A stretch of DNA of 64,000 nucleotides from NCBI RefSeq assembly GCF_002846205.1, contig NZ_PHKV01000005.1, forward strand, positions 248,001 through 312,000, in the 5' to 3' direction. Both the position numbers and the translations under genes were made by a program. Below, piece after piece: positions 18,494 through 26,639 of this stretch (its first letter is position 1; each line of letters begins with the position of its first letter). This DNA comes from Xanthomonas prunicola (GTDB lineage: Bacteria; Pseudomonadota; Gammaproteobacteria; Xanthomonadales; Xanthomonadaceae). Below the pieces are notes generated by a model, which worked only from the letters and a program-made list of their open reading frames with translations, did no database searches and had not been told where the DNA came from.

Positions 18494-19123
18494 CTAGCGA
18501 ATTTGAACCCACTCGACGCACTGATGAGTGGTGCGCGCCAAAGGCTCGTCAGCCTCGCCACGTGGGAAGAGCTCCACCCGCATCCCTGGGCGTTGAAAAA
18601 CATCGCTCATCCATCGTCTATCCTCGACAAGATTGCGCTGTCGCGAAAAACCCATTTTCTCAAGGTGCGCCGCAAATGCCTCAAAGTCGATCTGGCAGAT
18701 ATCCGACATAGAGGGAGAGGCTTCTGGCGGGTTAGGCAGGAACAGGAACTCGAACCATGCACCCTTTACTTCGGTTTTGTTGACACCAAATCCGTAGTTC
18801 CAATCTCGGGTCAGCACTCCGCTGGCACCGAACCGGCCGGAACCATCATCGCGATGCTCTACCGACTGGCCCATTGCTCCAGACACATGGTCGGCAGTGA
18901 ACGATTCAATGCTGGTACTTGTGCGAATCAGCTCCAGTACCCGCTCCAATGCTTCCTGCGCGGTACGTGGTCCACCTTTGGAAGGATCTGCAGGTACGTG
19001 ATCGGCTGAGGAACTCATGGCAGATGTCTCCGTGACGGTTGCCGGTGCTGGGGTGGCCGCGGTGTGGGCGCATGCGCCCAGAGCGAGGGTGGCGAGCAAG
19101 GCGTAGAGGGGGCGCGCGATCAT
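18494..19123 (-). CDS. Lipoprotein, possible second immunity or accessory protein
   Basis: 209 residues from ATG 19123; a longer frame to 19189 exists but lacks a signal-like start. The N-terminus MIARPLYALLATLALGAC is a lipoprotein signal with lipobox LGAC. A Thr/Ala/Pro-rich spacer is followed by a folded domain with HVSGAMGQSVEH, RDWNYGFGVN and CQIDFEAFAAHLEKMGF. I do not recognise the family. It sits 72 bp upstream of the putative immunity gene on the same strand and could protect against the same or a lost effector. Confidence 0.6.
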   Translation of the reverse strand: MIARPLYALLATLALGACAHTAATPAPATVTETSAMSSSADHVPADPSKGGPRTAQEALERVLELIRTSTSIESFTADHVSGAMGQSVEHRDDGSGRFGASGVLTRDWNYGFGVNKTEVKGAWFEFLFLPNPPEASPSMSDICQIDFEAFAAHLEKMGFSRQRNLVEDRRWMSDVFQRPGMRVELFPRGEADEPLARTTHQCVEWVQIR

Positions 19124-19208
19124 GAAGCGTCCGTTGTGCGCTGGTGTGGCTGCGACGCTAGTGGCATCGGGCACAGAGGTCAATCGCAAGGGTCTGGCAG
19201 CCGCAGCA

Positions 19209-19625
19209 TCATCGCCGCACGCTGCGCGCCTTGGCCGGCACCTCCACCAGCGGCAACACCTCCATCAACAACTGCCCCGCACTGGCGGTGATGCGCAGCT
19301 TGGTGCCGATGGCAAAGCCCAGTTGTTCCAGCCATAGGCCGCTGAGGCGGACGTGGGGTACGTGCTGGTCGCCGGCGTGGTCGTGGGCGCCGGGGTAATG
19401 GGTGTAGCTGACGGTGCATTGGCGCGGGCGGCGGGCGCGGCGGGGTTCCGGTAGCGTGCCGGGGCCTTGCGGGTTCGCGTCCGGGTCGGGCGGCAGCATC
19501 GGTGGCAGCTTCGTGCGGTCGGGTTCCACAACGACCCACTGCACCCGTTTGGGCGGCGTAGGACGTGCACGTTTGCGGGTTGGCCGTGCACTGGCAGATG
19601 CGGTGGGTGGGCGACGGGGCGTCAT
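19209..19625 (-). CDS. SymE-like toxin (AbrB/SymE-fold)
   Basis: 138 residues from ATG 19625, whose first bases overlap the stop of the upstream small gene (ATGA). The first 60 residues are basic and Pro-rich. The core CTVSYTHYP, then VPHVRLSGLWLEQLGFAIG, then LRITASAGQLLMEVLP matches the SymE pattern (xxxLxGxWLxxxGFxxGxxVxVxxxxGxLxI). E. coli SymE is an SOS-induced toxin held in check by the antisense RNA SymR. Here the antitoxin is not obvious; the upstream small protein and the structured leader are the candidates. Confidence 0.75.
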   Translation of the reverse strand: MTPRRPPTASASARPTRKRARPTPPKRVQWVVVEPDRTKLPPMLPPDPDANPQGPGTLPEPRRARRPRQCTVSYTHYPGAHDHAGDQHVPHVRLSGLWLEQLGFAIGTKLRITASAGQLLMEVLPLVEVPAKARSVRR

Positions 19626-19888
19626 GGCGCCTCCGGGTGGTCGTTGGTGGATGCGGCAACGCACTGCTGCAACGCCACGGTACTGCGTGCGAACTGGCCA
19701 CGCGAGGTGCGCGGCAACACAACGAGCTGTCGAGTCAGCGAATGCGCGGGATCGTCGCTCGCCTGCTCAACAGCTGCGCGTGCGACGAGCCGGCGCAGCA
19801 CCTCGCCCACATCCCACAGCAGGTGGTGAGCGGAAGCTGGCAACAGATCAACCGGCACAGATGCCGGCATGGATGGTGCGGTAGACAT
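19622..19888 (-). CDS. Small protein coupled to the SymE-like toxin
   Basis: 88 residues from ATG 19888, with GGAGGG nearby upstream (CCAGGAGGGCGTTGCC). The central part (AHHLLWDVGEVLRRLVARAAVEQ) is helical; the end (LVVLPRTSRGQFARSTVALQQCVAA) is basic. No family is recognised. The stop overlaps the SymE start, which implies translational coupling. It could be an antitoxin or a translational regulator; this rests only on position. Confidence 0.6.
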   Translation of the reverse strand: MSTAPSMPASVPVDLLPASAHHLLWDVGEVLRRLVARAAVEQASDDPAHSLTRQLVVLPRTSRGQFARSTVALQQCVAASTNDHPEAP

Positions 19889-20005
19889 GGCAACGCCCTC
19901 CTGGAACAACCCAAGAACCGCCGCCAACGGCGACGGGATGTCGGGAGGTTCGAAACCGCACGTAGCCGGCGGGCATATTCCCCTTGCGGGTATTGTATTA
20001 GCCGC

Positions 20006-20255
20006 CCTCCCGACGCAGGCATTGCGTCGGCTTGTACCTGCAGGATGCAGGCACAAAAAACCCACCGGTTTGACGGAGGTGGGTACCGCTACGTGAGGAG
20101 TTTCGACGCTCCTTGGGACTAGATTGCAAGTACGCGGTCTGGCGTGTCAATACACGCTGGCAGGTCTCGCGCAGCTGTGTGCACCGCTGAAGCAGTTCCA
20201 TACGGGCCACGCGAGCCGAGCGCCGTTGCCTGATAAGTGCACCTGACCCGATCAC
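20006..20255 (-). repeat. Structured leader of the SymE cassette (direct repeat 2)
   Basis: About 250 bp upstream of the small gene, read on the minus strand. It contains an attenuator-like hairpin with a T run (20084-20055), then an 8-bp hairpin CCGACGCA-N5-TGCGTCGG (about 20034-20014), and a TACAAT box near 19995. A TTGACA hexamer lies at 20150-20145 upstream of the attenuator. A partly deleted copy is present at 15969-16061. I infer a regulatory leader or a small RNA of about 60-70 nt ending at the attenuator. Confidence 0.55.
20055..20084 (-). terminator. Attenuator-like terminator in the SymE leader
   Basis: On the minus strand: ACCCACC, an 11-nt loop, GGTGGGT, then a run of T (complement of A at 20055-20060). 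This has the full form of an intrinsic terminator, about 170 nt before the first start codon of the cassette, so transcription would stop before the genes unless the hairpin is avoided. Confidence 0.65.
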
Positions 20256-20261
20256 GCTACA

Positions 20262-20290
20262 GTTGAAGTGGACCTGGAACCGTTATTTCC
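20262..20290 (+). repeat. Third copy of the island 29-mer
   Basis: GTTGAAGTGGACCTGGAAC and ten more bases, differing at two positions from 12390-12418. It follows the right end of the SymE leader repeat by 6 bp and lacks the palindromic part found in the two border copies. Confidence 0.65.
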
Positions 20291-20320
20291 AAGTGAGTAG
20301 CAACGCGATTCACCCTCCCC

Positions 20321-20354
20321 AAAAAAATGAGGAGGGCTTTGCCTCCTCATTTTT
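20321..20354 (-). terminator. Terminator of the Fic operon
   Basis: AAAAATGAGGAGG (20323-20335), a 6-nt loop and the exact complement CCTCCTCATTTTT (20342-20354). Read on the minus strand it ends in a T run of seven, 16 bp after the lipoprotein stop: a classic intrinsic terminator. Confidence 0.85.
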
Positions 20355-20370
20355 ATGTTTCCGCTAAATT

Positions 20371-21084
20371 CTACTCAACAGGTCTCGGAGACGGACGCTG
20401 ATATTTAGAGAATGTTTTGTAAAGCGAAGCTGCACGCTCATCGGCAGCAACGCTCTCAACGCTACTCAACCCTCGAAGAGCAATGTCAGCAGATGCTTTG
20501 CCGTCTCCCAACAGATACGCCAAACGCAGATATGCGGCACTATCGATCAGATTTTTATCCTTAGTCTCGCTGGCGTAGATATCCGACAATCCATAATACG
20601 AGTATAAGTTTCCAGCAGATGCCGCATTCCTTAAAATGCCAAGCCCCTCCTGGAAGTGGCCACTCGTTGCCGTCTTCTTTCCATAAATGACAGTTGCGGC
20701 CTTATTGCCTGCCTGCGATTCTGCCTTCAACTGATCCAACGTCAGTTGGTCCAATCGTGCAAGTTCGGCCTCAGTCGGATAGCCATTAGACAAAAGCCAC
20801 TTTGCCTCGGCATCCGAGTTAGCAACCAAAGGGCCACCTGCCTTGCAAGCACTTCCGCCGCCCTGACACAAATACTGCTTGGCATCTTGCACGCCGCTAG
20901 GCTGTTGTAGCTTCGCCGTCTGCTGCGCTCCATCCACAGCTGCGCTGTGATCAGCTTTTGCAGGCGAAGAAGTCCCAGTCTGGGAAGCTGGTGAGTCGCT
21001 GTTTTCCGCTGGCTTGTCGGCTTTTCCACAGGCAGCAAGCGCGCCGGAAAGCAGCGCCATGGACAAGATCATTTTTGCTTTCAT
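20371..21084 (-). CDS. Lipoprotein with Sel1/TPR-like helices, third gene of the Fic operon
   Basis: 237 residues from ATG 21084; an in-frame ATG at 21096 overlaps the stop of the preceding gene and is possible. MKAKMILSMALLSGALAACG is a lipoprotein signal with lipobox LAAC. A Ser/Ala/Lys spacer follows, then a small Cys-bearing segment (YLCQGGGSACKAGGPL) and helix pairs such as GLGILRNAASAGNLYSYYGLSD and AAYLRLAYLLGDGKA that resemble Sel1/TPR repeats. It could be an immunity or scaffold protein for the operon; this is inferred. Confidence 0.6.
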   Translation of the reverse strand: MKAKMILSMALLSGALAACGKADKPAENSDSPASQTGTSSPAKADHSAAVDGAQQTAKLQQPSGVQDAKQYLCQGGGSACKAGGPLVANSDAEAKWLLSNGYPTEAELARLDQLTLDQLKAESQAGNKAATVIYGKKTATSGHFQEGLGILRNAASAGNLYSYYGLSDIYASETKDKNLIDSAAYLRLAYLLGDGKASADIALRGLSSVESVAADERAASLYKTFSKYQRPSPRPVE

Positions 21085-21095
21085 AGCTCTATCCA

Positions 21096-21992
21096 TTATA
21101 GGCTGCACTGATTTTGTTGGAAATTGGTCCACCATCTTGAACAGGAAGCATCGGCTGAGGTGACTTTCCATTTAACGCCAATCGAGTTATCCAGACTCCC
21201 AGAACTGAGAGCTTCTCCTGGCACATATCTCTCGAGATTAACCGCATAGCGCTTAGACCAGTCAATGAAAAATTGAACAAAGTTCATTTGATCATCAGCT
21301 TCAATATCCAGCGCCTTCATAATCTCAAAACAGTAATATTCAGGAACGGTTAGTTGACCCACTATTCGATATTTATTTGACTCTTTTGTCTGTTCTTCGC
21401 ACACCCATGCCAAGTCGTCACGAAAAATCTTAGTTGCTTCTTTAAACGACATGCCGGGATTAGCATAATTTGCCGTTTGCTTATTTAAAATAAAATCCAT
21501 CCACCAAGCAGTGGCTCCATCTGGTGGGGCTGTGGTTCCGTTTGGTCCAAATGTTCTACCCTGCGAATAGCCAATCGCCATTAGCACCGTAGATTTGCCA
21601 TGGATGCTCGCTCCGGGTAGTTTGTCTTGTGCATATGTCCCGCCTTCCGGCAGAGGTATTGGGTTAGGACACATTGCAGGTTTGGTTGCCCTAAGGTTTT
21701 CACAAACAACCTCGTGCTCATCCGGACCACCACCACCGCCCCCACCATTGTCACCGCCACCGTCACCCGGATCTGGATAGTAAGGTGGTGTCGGATTTTC
21801 AATCGGCGGCGGGATGTAAGGAGGCGGCACTTCGACAGGCGGCATCGTCGTGGTCCCTTCGGTATCGGAGGCTGATGCGAACGGCGATAAGACGCTTGCA
21901 ACCCCGGCCAGCACCAATGTCAGATAAATGGTTCGCCTAATCGCAGCTTTGAGCTGCTTGGGCTTGCCGTCCTGCGACTCATTCAATTTCAT
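21096..21992 (-). CDS. Secreted Pro/Gly-linker protein of unknown function, second gene of the Fic operon
   Basis: 298 residues from ATG 21992, chosen because AGGA lies 6 nt upstream (a further ATG at 22019 lacks this). A long positively charged n-region and TIYLTLVLAGVASVLSPFASA form a signal peptide. Then comes a linker rich in Pro (PPVEVPPPYIPPPIENPTPP) and Gly (GDGGGDNGGGGGGG), and a folded domain with about six cysteines (VCENLRATKPAMCPNP; WVCEEQTKE; EYYCFEIMKA; CSRWW; NQCSL), suggesting disulfides. No known family is recognised. The start overlaps the end of the fic gene by 14 nt. Confidence 0.6.
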   Translation of the reverse strand: MKLNESQDGKPKQLKAAIRRTIYLTLVLAGVASVLSPFASASDTEGTTTMPPVEVPPPYIPPPIENPTPPYYPDPGDGGGDNGGGGGGGPDEHEVVCENLRATKPAMCPNPIPLPEGGTYAQDKLPGASIHGKSTVLMAIGYSQGRTFGPNGTTAPPDGATAWWMDFILNKQTANYANPGMSFKEATKIFRDDLAWVCEEQTKESNKYRIVGQLTVPEYYCFEIMKALDIEADDQMNFVQFFIDWSKRYAVNLERYVPGEALSSGSLDNSIGVKWKVTSADASCSRWWTNFQQNQCSL

Positions 21993-23022
21993 AACTATCC
22001 TTATTAATAGAGCGATCAATTCCGATGATCAGGATTTCAAGCTCGGCTGAGTAAAATACCCCCTGTTCCTGTTCCAAAAGCGCCGGTAGACGCCCCATAA
22101 TTTTTGCAGCAAGCGCCGGATTGCATGCATTTTTGCCAGCACAAAGCGTTTCTATGGATACATATCCGTATGAAAGAAGTGACCACAGCGCTCTCGGATC
22201 TAAACCAGCTGTTGCTAAGTCAGAAATTTTTTGCAATATTAATTTGATTTGATCCAACCACGCTTCTGAATTACTGAGATTTCGACTTGTTGCCGTCAAG
22301 GATGCTTGCATCCAGGTTTGACCTGTTCGCTGTTTGGCAAAGACCAGGCAGTGAGCAATGTATAGTGGATAAAAATTTCGATAGCGTCCCGCAATATTAA
22401 TCAAGAGAGTGCGAGTCACCCGTCCATTGGTGTCACTGAGCGGATGGATACAGATCATCTGATACGCAATGGCTTCGAAAAATGCGCAGTTGACCGGCTG
22501 GGCGCTCTTGCCTTGTAGCAAATCTTCAAGGTTTTTCAAAAGAGAAGGCAGTTGATCTGCCTGCGGTAAAACCAGCCACGCTTCTGACGGTTTCTTACCG
22601 CCAACCCATGCATTATCTGTGCGACTTCTGACTTTGCTATTGCCGAAATTTTTGGCCAAATTTAATGACCAGTTCAAAACACCATGCGTATCTGGAAGTC
22701 CTGCTCTGAGGGACGCATTGATAGCTAATGCCGCTTGACTACTTGCCCTTAAATCAGGAATCGAGGTGAACTTCCAACTCCCTCTGCATACGTGAATTAG
22801 CCTGGAAGACAGGGCTGAAAGGTAACCGACGCATTGAGCATCTGACTCAAAGCGTTGGTAATCACCAACTTTTTCATGGGTTCGAAGTGGTGGCTCCAAT
22901 AACGCTGGCGTATAGACCGAAAACGATGCATCGAGCCAAACAGAGGCGTCAGGCGCATCGCGTCGTCCTGGAAGTGGCGCAAAGGCCAAATCAAGCGGCG
23001 TTAACTCAAAATTTCCATCCAT
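21979..23022 (-). CDS. Fic-domain protein
   Basis: 347 residues from ATG 23022; a GTG start at 23067 would add 15 residues and neither has a clear ribosome binding site. The Fic motif is HPLSDTNGRVTR (about residues 205-216), keeping the catalytic His, the Asp, Asn, Gly and both Arg; the usual HPFxxGNGRxxR has Phe where Leu stands. Fic proteins transfer AMP or related groups to target hydroxyls. No inhibitory (S/T)xxxE(G/N) helix is evident. The gene is richer in A and T than its surroundings, suggesting transfer. It heads an operon with a secreted protein and a lipoprotein. Confidence 0.8.
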   Translation of the reverse strand: MDGNFELTPLDLAFAPLPGRRDAPDASVWLDASFSVYTPALLEPPLRTHEKVGDYQRFESDAQCVGYLSALSSRLIHVCRGSWKFTSIPDLRASSQAALAINASLRAGLPDTHGVLNWSLNLAKNFGNSKVRSRTDNAWVGGKKPSEAWLVLPQADQLPSLLKNLEDLLQGKSAQPVNCAFFEAIAYQMICIHPLSDTNGRVTRTLLINIAGRYRNFYPLYIAHCLVFAKQRTGQTWMQASLTATSRNLSNSEAWLDQIKLILQKISDLATAGLDPRALWSLLSYGYVSIETLCAGKNACNPALAAKIMGRLPALLEQEQGVFYSAELEILIIGIDRSINKDSYEIE

Positions 23023-23257
23023 AAAATTTCGACGCACTAACCGAGCCCGGGCAACATGCCCTGACACCTATGTCAAAGCAAGGTAAAAATAATAGATAAA
23101 GCGATGTACGTCACAAAAATTATGAAAATTTGATGATTATCAGAAAACCCTTACAGCCACCTCGCACTTCACCGACAACCGTGATGCCGGTCAGCGCACC
23201 CGATTTGGCTGGGCACGAGACTTGATGTCAGCCAAACGTGCGTGCTGTTCTTTGGCT
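23023..23257 (-). promoter_or_regulatory. AT-rich upstream region of the Fic operon
   Basis: The stretch 23075-23150 is strongly AT-rich against the GC-rich surroundings. On the minus strand TTGTGA, 17 bp, ATTATT (about 23120-23090) could serve as -35/-10. No other gene is seen up to the TonB receptor. Confidence 0.35.
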
Positions 23258-23346
23258 GAAATAACGGTTCCAGGTTCACTTCCACTGCAGCCCGGCCGTC
23301 GCCGAACGGTCGCGCCCATACCGCCATGCGGCAGGCATGGGCGCGA
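23258..23346 (-). repeat. Right copy of the inverted repeat bracketing the accessory island
   Basis: Inverted counterpart of 12331-12418: the palindromic part lies at 23310-23346 (arms TCGCGCCCAT/ATGGGCGCGA) and the 29-mer at 23258-23287. The palindrome is better preserved here. It ends 12 bp before the stop of the TonB-dependent receptor gene. Confidence 0.7.
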
Positions 23347-23357
23347 TCCACTGGCGC

Positions 23358-26300
23358 CTAGAACTTGTAGGTCAGCCCGATGTACGCCAGCCGGCCGGCG
23401 TAGCCGCCGGTGTAGAAGCGGGCGCGGGTGTCCTCGCCCAGGTGCGAGCGGAACTCCTGCTTGGTCAGGTTCAGCACCGAGGCGGTGAGGCTGAGCGCCG
23501 GGGTGATGTTGTAGGCCGCGTTGACATCGATCTGGTAATACGGCTCTTCAAAGACGTTCAGCCCGTTGACCAGGCCTTGCACCAGCTCACCGCGGCGGTT
23601 GTACGAGGCGCGCAGCAGCAGACTGTCGGTCTCGTAGAACATGGTGAGGTTGGTCTGGTTTCTGGCGCTGCCCGGCATGGAGGTCTTGCCGGCTTCTGTG
23701 CCGTCCTCCAGCCGCACCGCCGCCTTGCTGGCATCGTTGTAGGTGTAGTTGAACTGCACACCGAGACCGAATGGCAGCGTGTGCTGCGCGTAGAGCTCCA
23801 CACCCTGCGAGACTGCGTCCTGGCCGCCGGCCTGGGTGCTGTAGTTCTGCACGGTGACCGGCTGCCCGTCGACCATCATGTTGACGTCGCTGATCACGTC
23901 GACCGCAAAGTTCTCCACGTTCTTGCGGAACAGTCCCACACCTGCCACCGAGCCTGGCTGGAAATACCACTCCAGCCCCAGGTCGAACTGGTTGGCCTTG
24001 TACGGCTCCAGGTTCTTGTTGCTGCCCGAGCCGTACCAGCCCTGCTCGCTGGCACCGCCGGTCAGGCGCCGGTCGGCCACGTACTCGGGGCTGTAAAACT
24101 CCAGGCTGCCGGGCGCGGCGATGTCGTTGTAGCTTGGGCGCGCAATCACTTTCGCGGCTGCCGCGCGCAGCAGCAGGTTTTCGGTCAGGTCGTAGGCCAG
24201 GTTGAAACTCGGCAGCACGTCGGTGTAATTGCGGTCCAGCCCGCTGACCACGAACGACTCGGTGCGTTGCACGCTGTCGGCCAAACGCCAGTAGCCTTCG
24301 GTGCCGCAATAGGTGTCGGCCGGTGCGCCGCCGGGCGTGGCGGCGCCCTGCTGGCAGGCCAGCGGGTTGCCGTCGGCACCGTCGAAGAAATAGTCGTTGT
24401 AGGCGGTCACCTTGTCGGTGGACTCGGCACGCTGGCCGGTGCGCGCCACCCGCACGCCGACGTTGCCACGCAGCCGCTCGGTGTGGAAGTTGAGTTGCAG
24501 GTAGGTGGAATAGATTTCCTCGTCGACGTTGTAAACGAAGTTGTCTTCGCTGCGGGTCTGCATCGCGCCGTAGGTCTGGTTCAAGTAGCCGATGTAGCCC
24601 GGGAAGTTGATCGCCGGGAACGCGCTGGCATTGACGCCACCGGCCAGGTTGTCCTGCGCGAACAGCAGCCCCGGCGAGAACTGCGTGGCGATGGCATTGC
24701 AGCGCCCGTTCCAGTAGCGGTTGTCGTAGTCGCCCGGATCGGTGCCCGGGCACACCCAGTAGTTGTTGCCGGTATTGCGGTGGATGCCGCCGTCGCGACG
24801 CTTGAGGCCGAACTGCAGCGAGTCGACGACCTCGCCATCGAAATGCCAGGTGGTGTCGATCTGCGCGTACTGCTGCTGATTGGTATTGCGGGTCCAGGAC
24901 GAGCCGGTCGAGCCCAGGTCGACCTGCAGGATGCCGTCGCGCAGGTTCTGCATCAGCTGCGGCGAGAATGTCATGGACGGCGTGCCGGTCAGGTCCCAGG
25001 CGCTGGCGAAGTTGCCGTTGCTCCAGCTGCCGTCGGCGTTCTGCAGGCGCGGCTTGATCGGCAGGGAGAATTGCAGCTCCGGCCCGCCCTTGGCCCAGGT
25101 GCGGCCGACCTTGAACGCCACGTCCACCTGCTCGCCACGCCATTCGCCGCCCAGGTCCACCGTCTGCGACTGCGATTTCTCGATGTTGTAGCTGCCGGTG
25201 ATCTGCGGCGTCGGCACGGTGCAATCGTCCGAGCCCCAGCCGCCCGGCGGCAGGCCGGCCGCGGCGGCCTGCGCCTCGCTGCAATAATAGGTCTTGCCCG
25301 GACGCAGGCTGTAGGCGGCGCCAGTGACAATCGTGCCGCTGGGATCGAACTGCAGCCCGTCGAGCAGACGGCCGCCGCGCCAGTTGCCGTCGCCGTTATA
25401 GCGGGCAATGTTCCACTCGGGAATCTTGATGGTATTGGTCTGCGAGTCCTGCGACAGGTCGAAGCGGAAGTAGTTCGCGGTCAGCGTCAGGTCGTCGGTC
25501 GGCTTGAACTGCAAGGTCAGTTGCCCGCCCTTGCGCTCGCGCTCCTCGCGTTTGGCGTCCAGGCTGACCGCCGTCGGCATCATGAAACCGGTGGAGTAAT
25601 TGCCGTCCTGGTTCCAGAAACCGGTACCGCCCCACCAGTTGGCGTTGAAGTCCGACGGATTTCCATTCACGTCGACCGCCGGGCCGACTTCGTCGCGGCC
25701 GTACCACTGCCAGCTCTCGGTACTGGCATTGAGCGTGCGAGCGGTGCGCTTCTGCTGCGTGTAGCCAACGAAGACACCGAAGCGGTTGTCCTTGTCGTGC
25801 CACGAGTACGAGCCAGAGAACTGGCCGTCGGTCTTCTTGCTGGTATCCGACCAAGTGCCCTCGGCCGAGACGAAGCCGGAATGTGGCTCCAGTTCCAGCG
25901 GGCGCCGCGTCTGCAGGATCACCGTGCCGCCGATGCCGCCTTCGTCGATGCGTGCTTCCGGGGTCTTGTACAGCTCCGCGCTGCCCAGCAGGTTCGACGG
26001 CAGCAGCGTGTAGTTGAACGAGCGCGTCGGGTCGCCGTTGGATTCAGCGGTGGCGATGTAGTTGCCGTTCAATTCGGTCAGCACCAGCTCCGAGGACAGG
26101 CCGCGCACACTGACGTTCTTGCCTTCGCCGCCGTCGCGGCTGATGACCACGCCGGGCACGCGCTGCAGCGCATCGGCCACGTTCTTGTCGGGGAACTTGC
26201 CCACGTCCTCGGCGGTGATCACATCGACCACGGCGTTGGCGTTGCGCTTCTGCTCCAGGCTTTTTTCGATCGCGTAGCGGTAGCCGGTCACCGTCACCGC

Positions 26301-26459
26301 ATCCAGGTCCGTGGCCTGCAACTCGGCCTGGTCCGTGGGCGCCGGCGTGACGTCGGCCTGTTGGGCGACAGCGGTGGTAGAGGCGGCGCTCGCGAACAAG
26401 ACGATGGCGATGCCGGCGGACAGCGTGCTGCGGTTGCGTGCGAATGGCATGCAGTTCAT
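23358..26459 (-). CDS. TonB-dependent receptor
   Basis: Outer-membrane active transporter, about 1033 residues. The start is uncertain among three close ATGs (26468, 26459, 26450); 26459 gives a good distance to GGGAG. A signal peptide (STLSAGIAIVLFASAASTTAVAQ) is followed by the TonB box DAVTVTGY. The plug has VDVITAEDVGKFPDKNVADAL and RVPGVVISRDGGEG, typical of the large receptors (TIGR01782-like) abundant in Xanthomonas and Caulobacter, often for plant carbohydrates. The barrel ends in YKF with a terminal Phe. The substrate cannot be read from the sequence. No SusD-like or enzyme partner is adjacent. Confidence 0.92.
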   Translation of the reverse strand: MNCMPFARNRSTLSAGIAIVLFASAASTTAVAQQADVTPAPTDQAELQATDLDAVTVTGYRYAIEKSLEQKRNANAVVDVITAEDVGKFPDKNVADALQRVPGVVISRDGGEGKNVSVRGLSSELVLTELNGNYIATAESNGDPTRSFNYTLLPSNLLGSAELYKTPEARIDEGGIGGTVILQTRRPLELEPHSGFVSAEGTWSDTSKKTDGQFSGSYSWHDKDNRFGVFVGYTQQKRTARTLNASTESWQWYGRDEVGPAVDVNGNPSDFNANWWGGTGFWNQDGNYSTGFMMPTAVSLDAKREERERKGGQLTLQFKPTDDLTLTANYFRFDLSQDSQTNTIKIPEWNIARYNGDGNWRGGRLLDGLQFDPSGTIVTGAAYSLRPGKTYYCSEAQAAAAGLPPGGWGSDDCTVPTPQITGSYNIEKSQSQTVDLGGEWRGEQVDVAFKVGRTWAKGGPELQFSLPIKPRLQNADGSWSNGNFASAWDLTGTPSMTFSPQLMQNLRDGILQVDLGSTGSSWTRNTNQQQYAQIDTTWHFDGEVVDSLQFGLKRRDGGIHRNTGNNYWVCPGTDPGDYDNRYWNGRCNAIATQFSPGLLFAQDNLAGGVNASAFPAINFPGYIGYLNQTYGAMQTRSEDNFVYNVDEEIYSTYLQLNFHTERLRGNVGVRVARTGQRAESTDKVTAYNDYFFDGADGNPLACQQGAATPGGAPADTYCGTEGYWRLADSVQRTESFVVSGLDRNYTDVLPSFNLAYDLTENLLLRAAAAKVIARPSYNDIAAPGSLEFYSPEYVADRRLTGGASEQGWYGSGSNKNLEPYKANQFDLGLEWYFQPGSVAGVGLFRKNVENFAVDVISDVNMMVDGQPVTVQNYSTQAGGQDAVSQGVELYAQHTLPFGLGVQFNYTYNDASKAAVRLEDGTEAGKTSMPGSARNQTNLTMFYETDSLLLRASYNRRGELVQGLVNGLNVFEEPYYQIDVNAAYNITPALSLTASVLNLTKQEFRSHLGEDTRARFYTGGYAGRLAYIGLTYKF

Positions 26460-26612
26460 TTCGATCATGCTCTCCCAATAGTGATCGGCTTCGGCCGATT
26501 CCTGTCGATCCAACGATCGGACAAGAACGCCGCGCGAAGTGACGCAGAAATATCCGGCGCCGTTGCGGCGACCCGGCTTCCTCGTTTTCCCTCCCCCTTC
26601 TGCGCAGAGGCG

Positions 26613-26628
26613 ATTAGATCGTTCTAAT
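26613..26628. promoter_or_regulatory. Palindromic operator-like site upstream of the TonB receptor
   Basis: ATTAGA-TCGT-TCTAAT, two 6-bp arms around a 4-bp centre, about 155 bp upstream of the receptor start. It resembles a dimeric regulator site, but no regulator gene is next to it. Confidence 0.35.
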
Positions 26629-26639
26629 GCAGTGGAAAA

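Noticed and set aside
23337..26627. A 1096-codon open frame antisense to the TonB-dependent receptor
   Set aside because: Low-complexity Val/Gly/Arg/His-rich translation with no family features; the receptor on the other strand is unmistakable.
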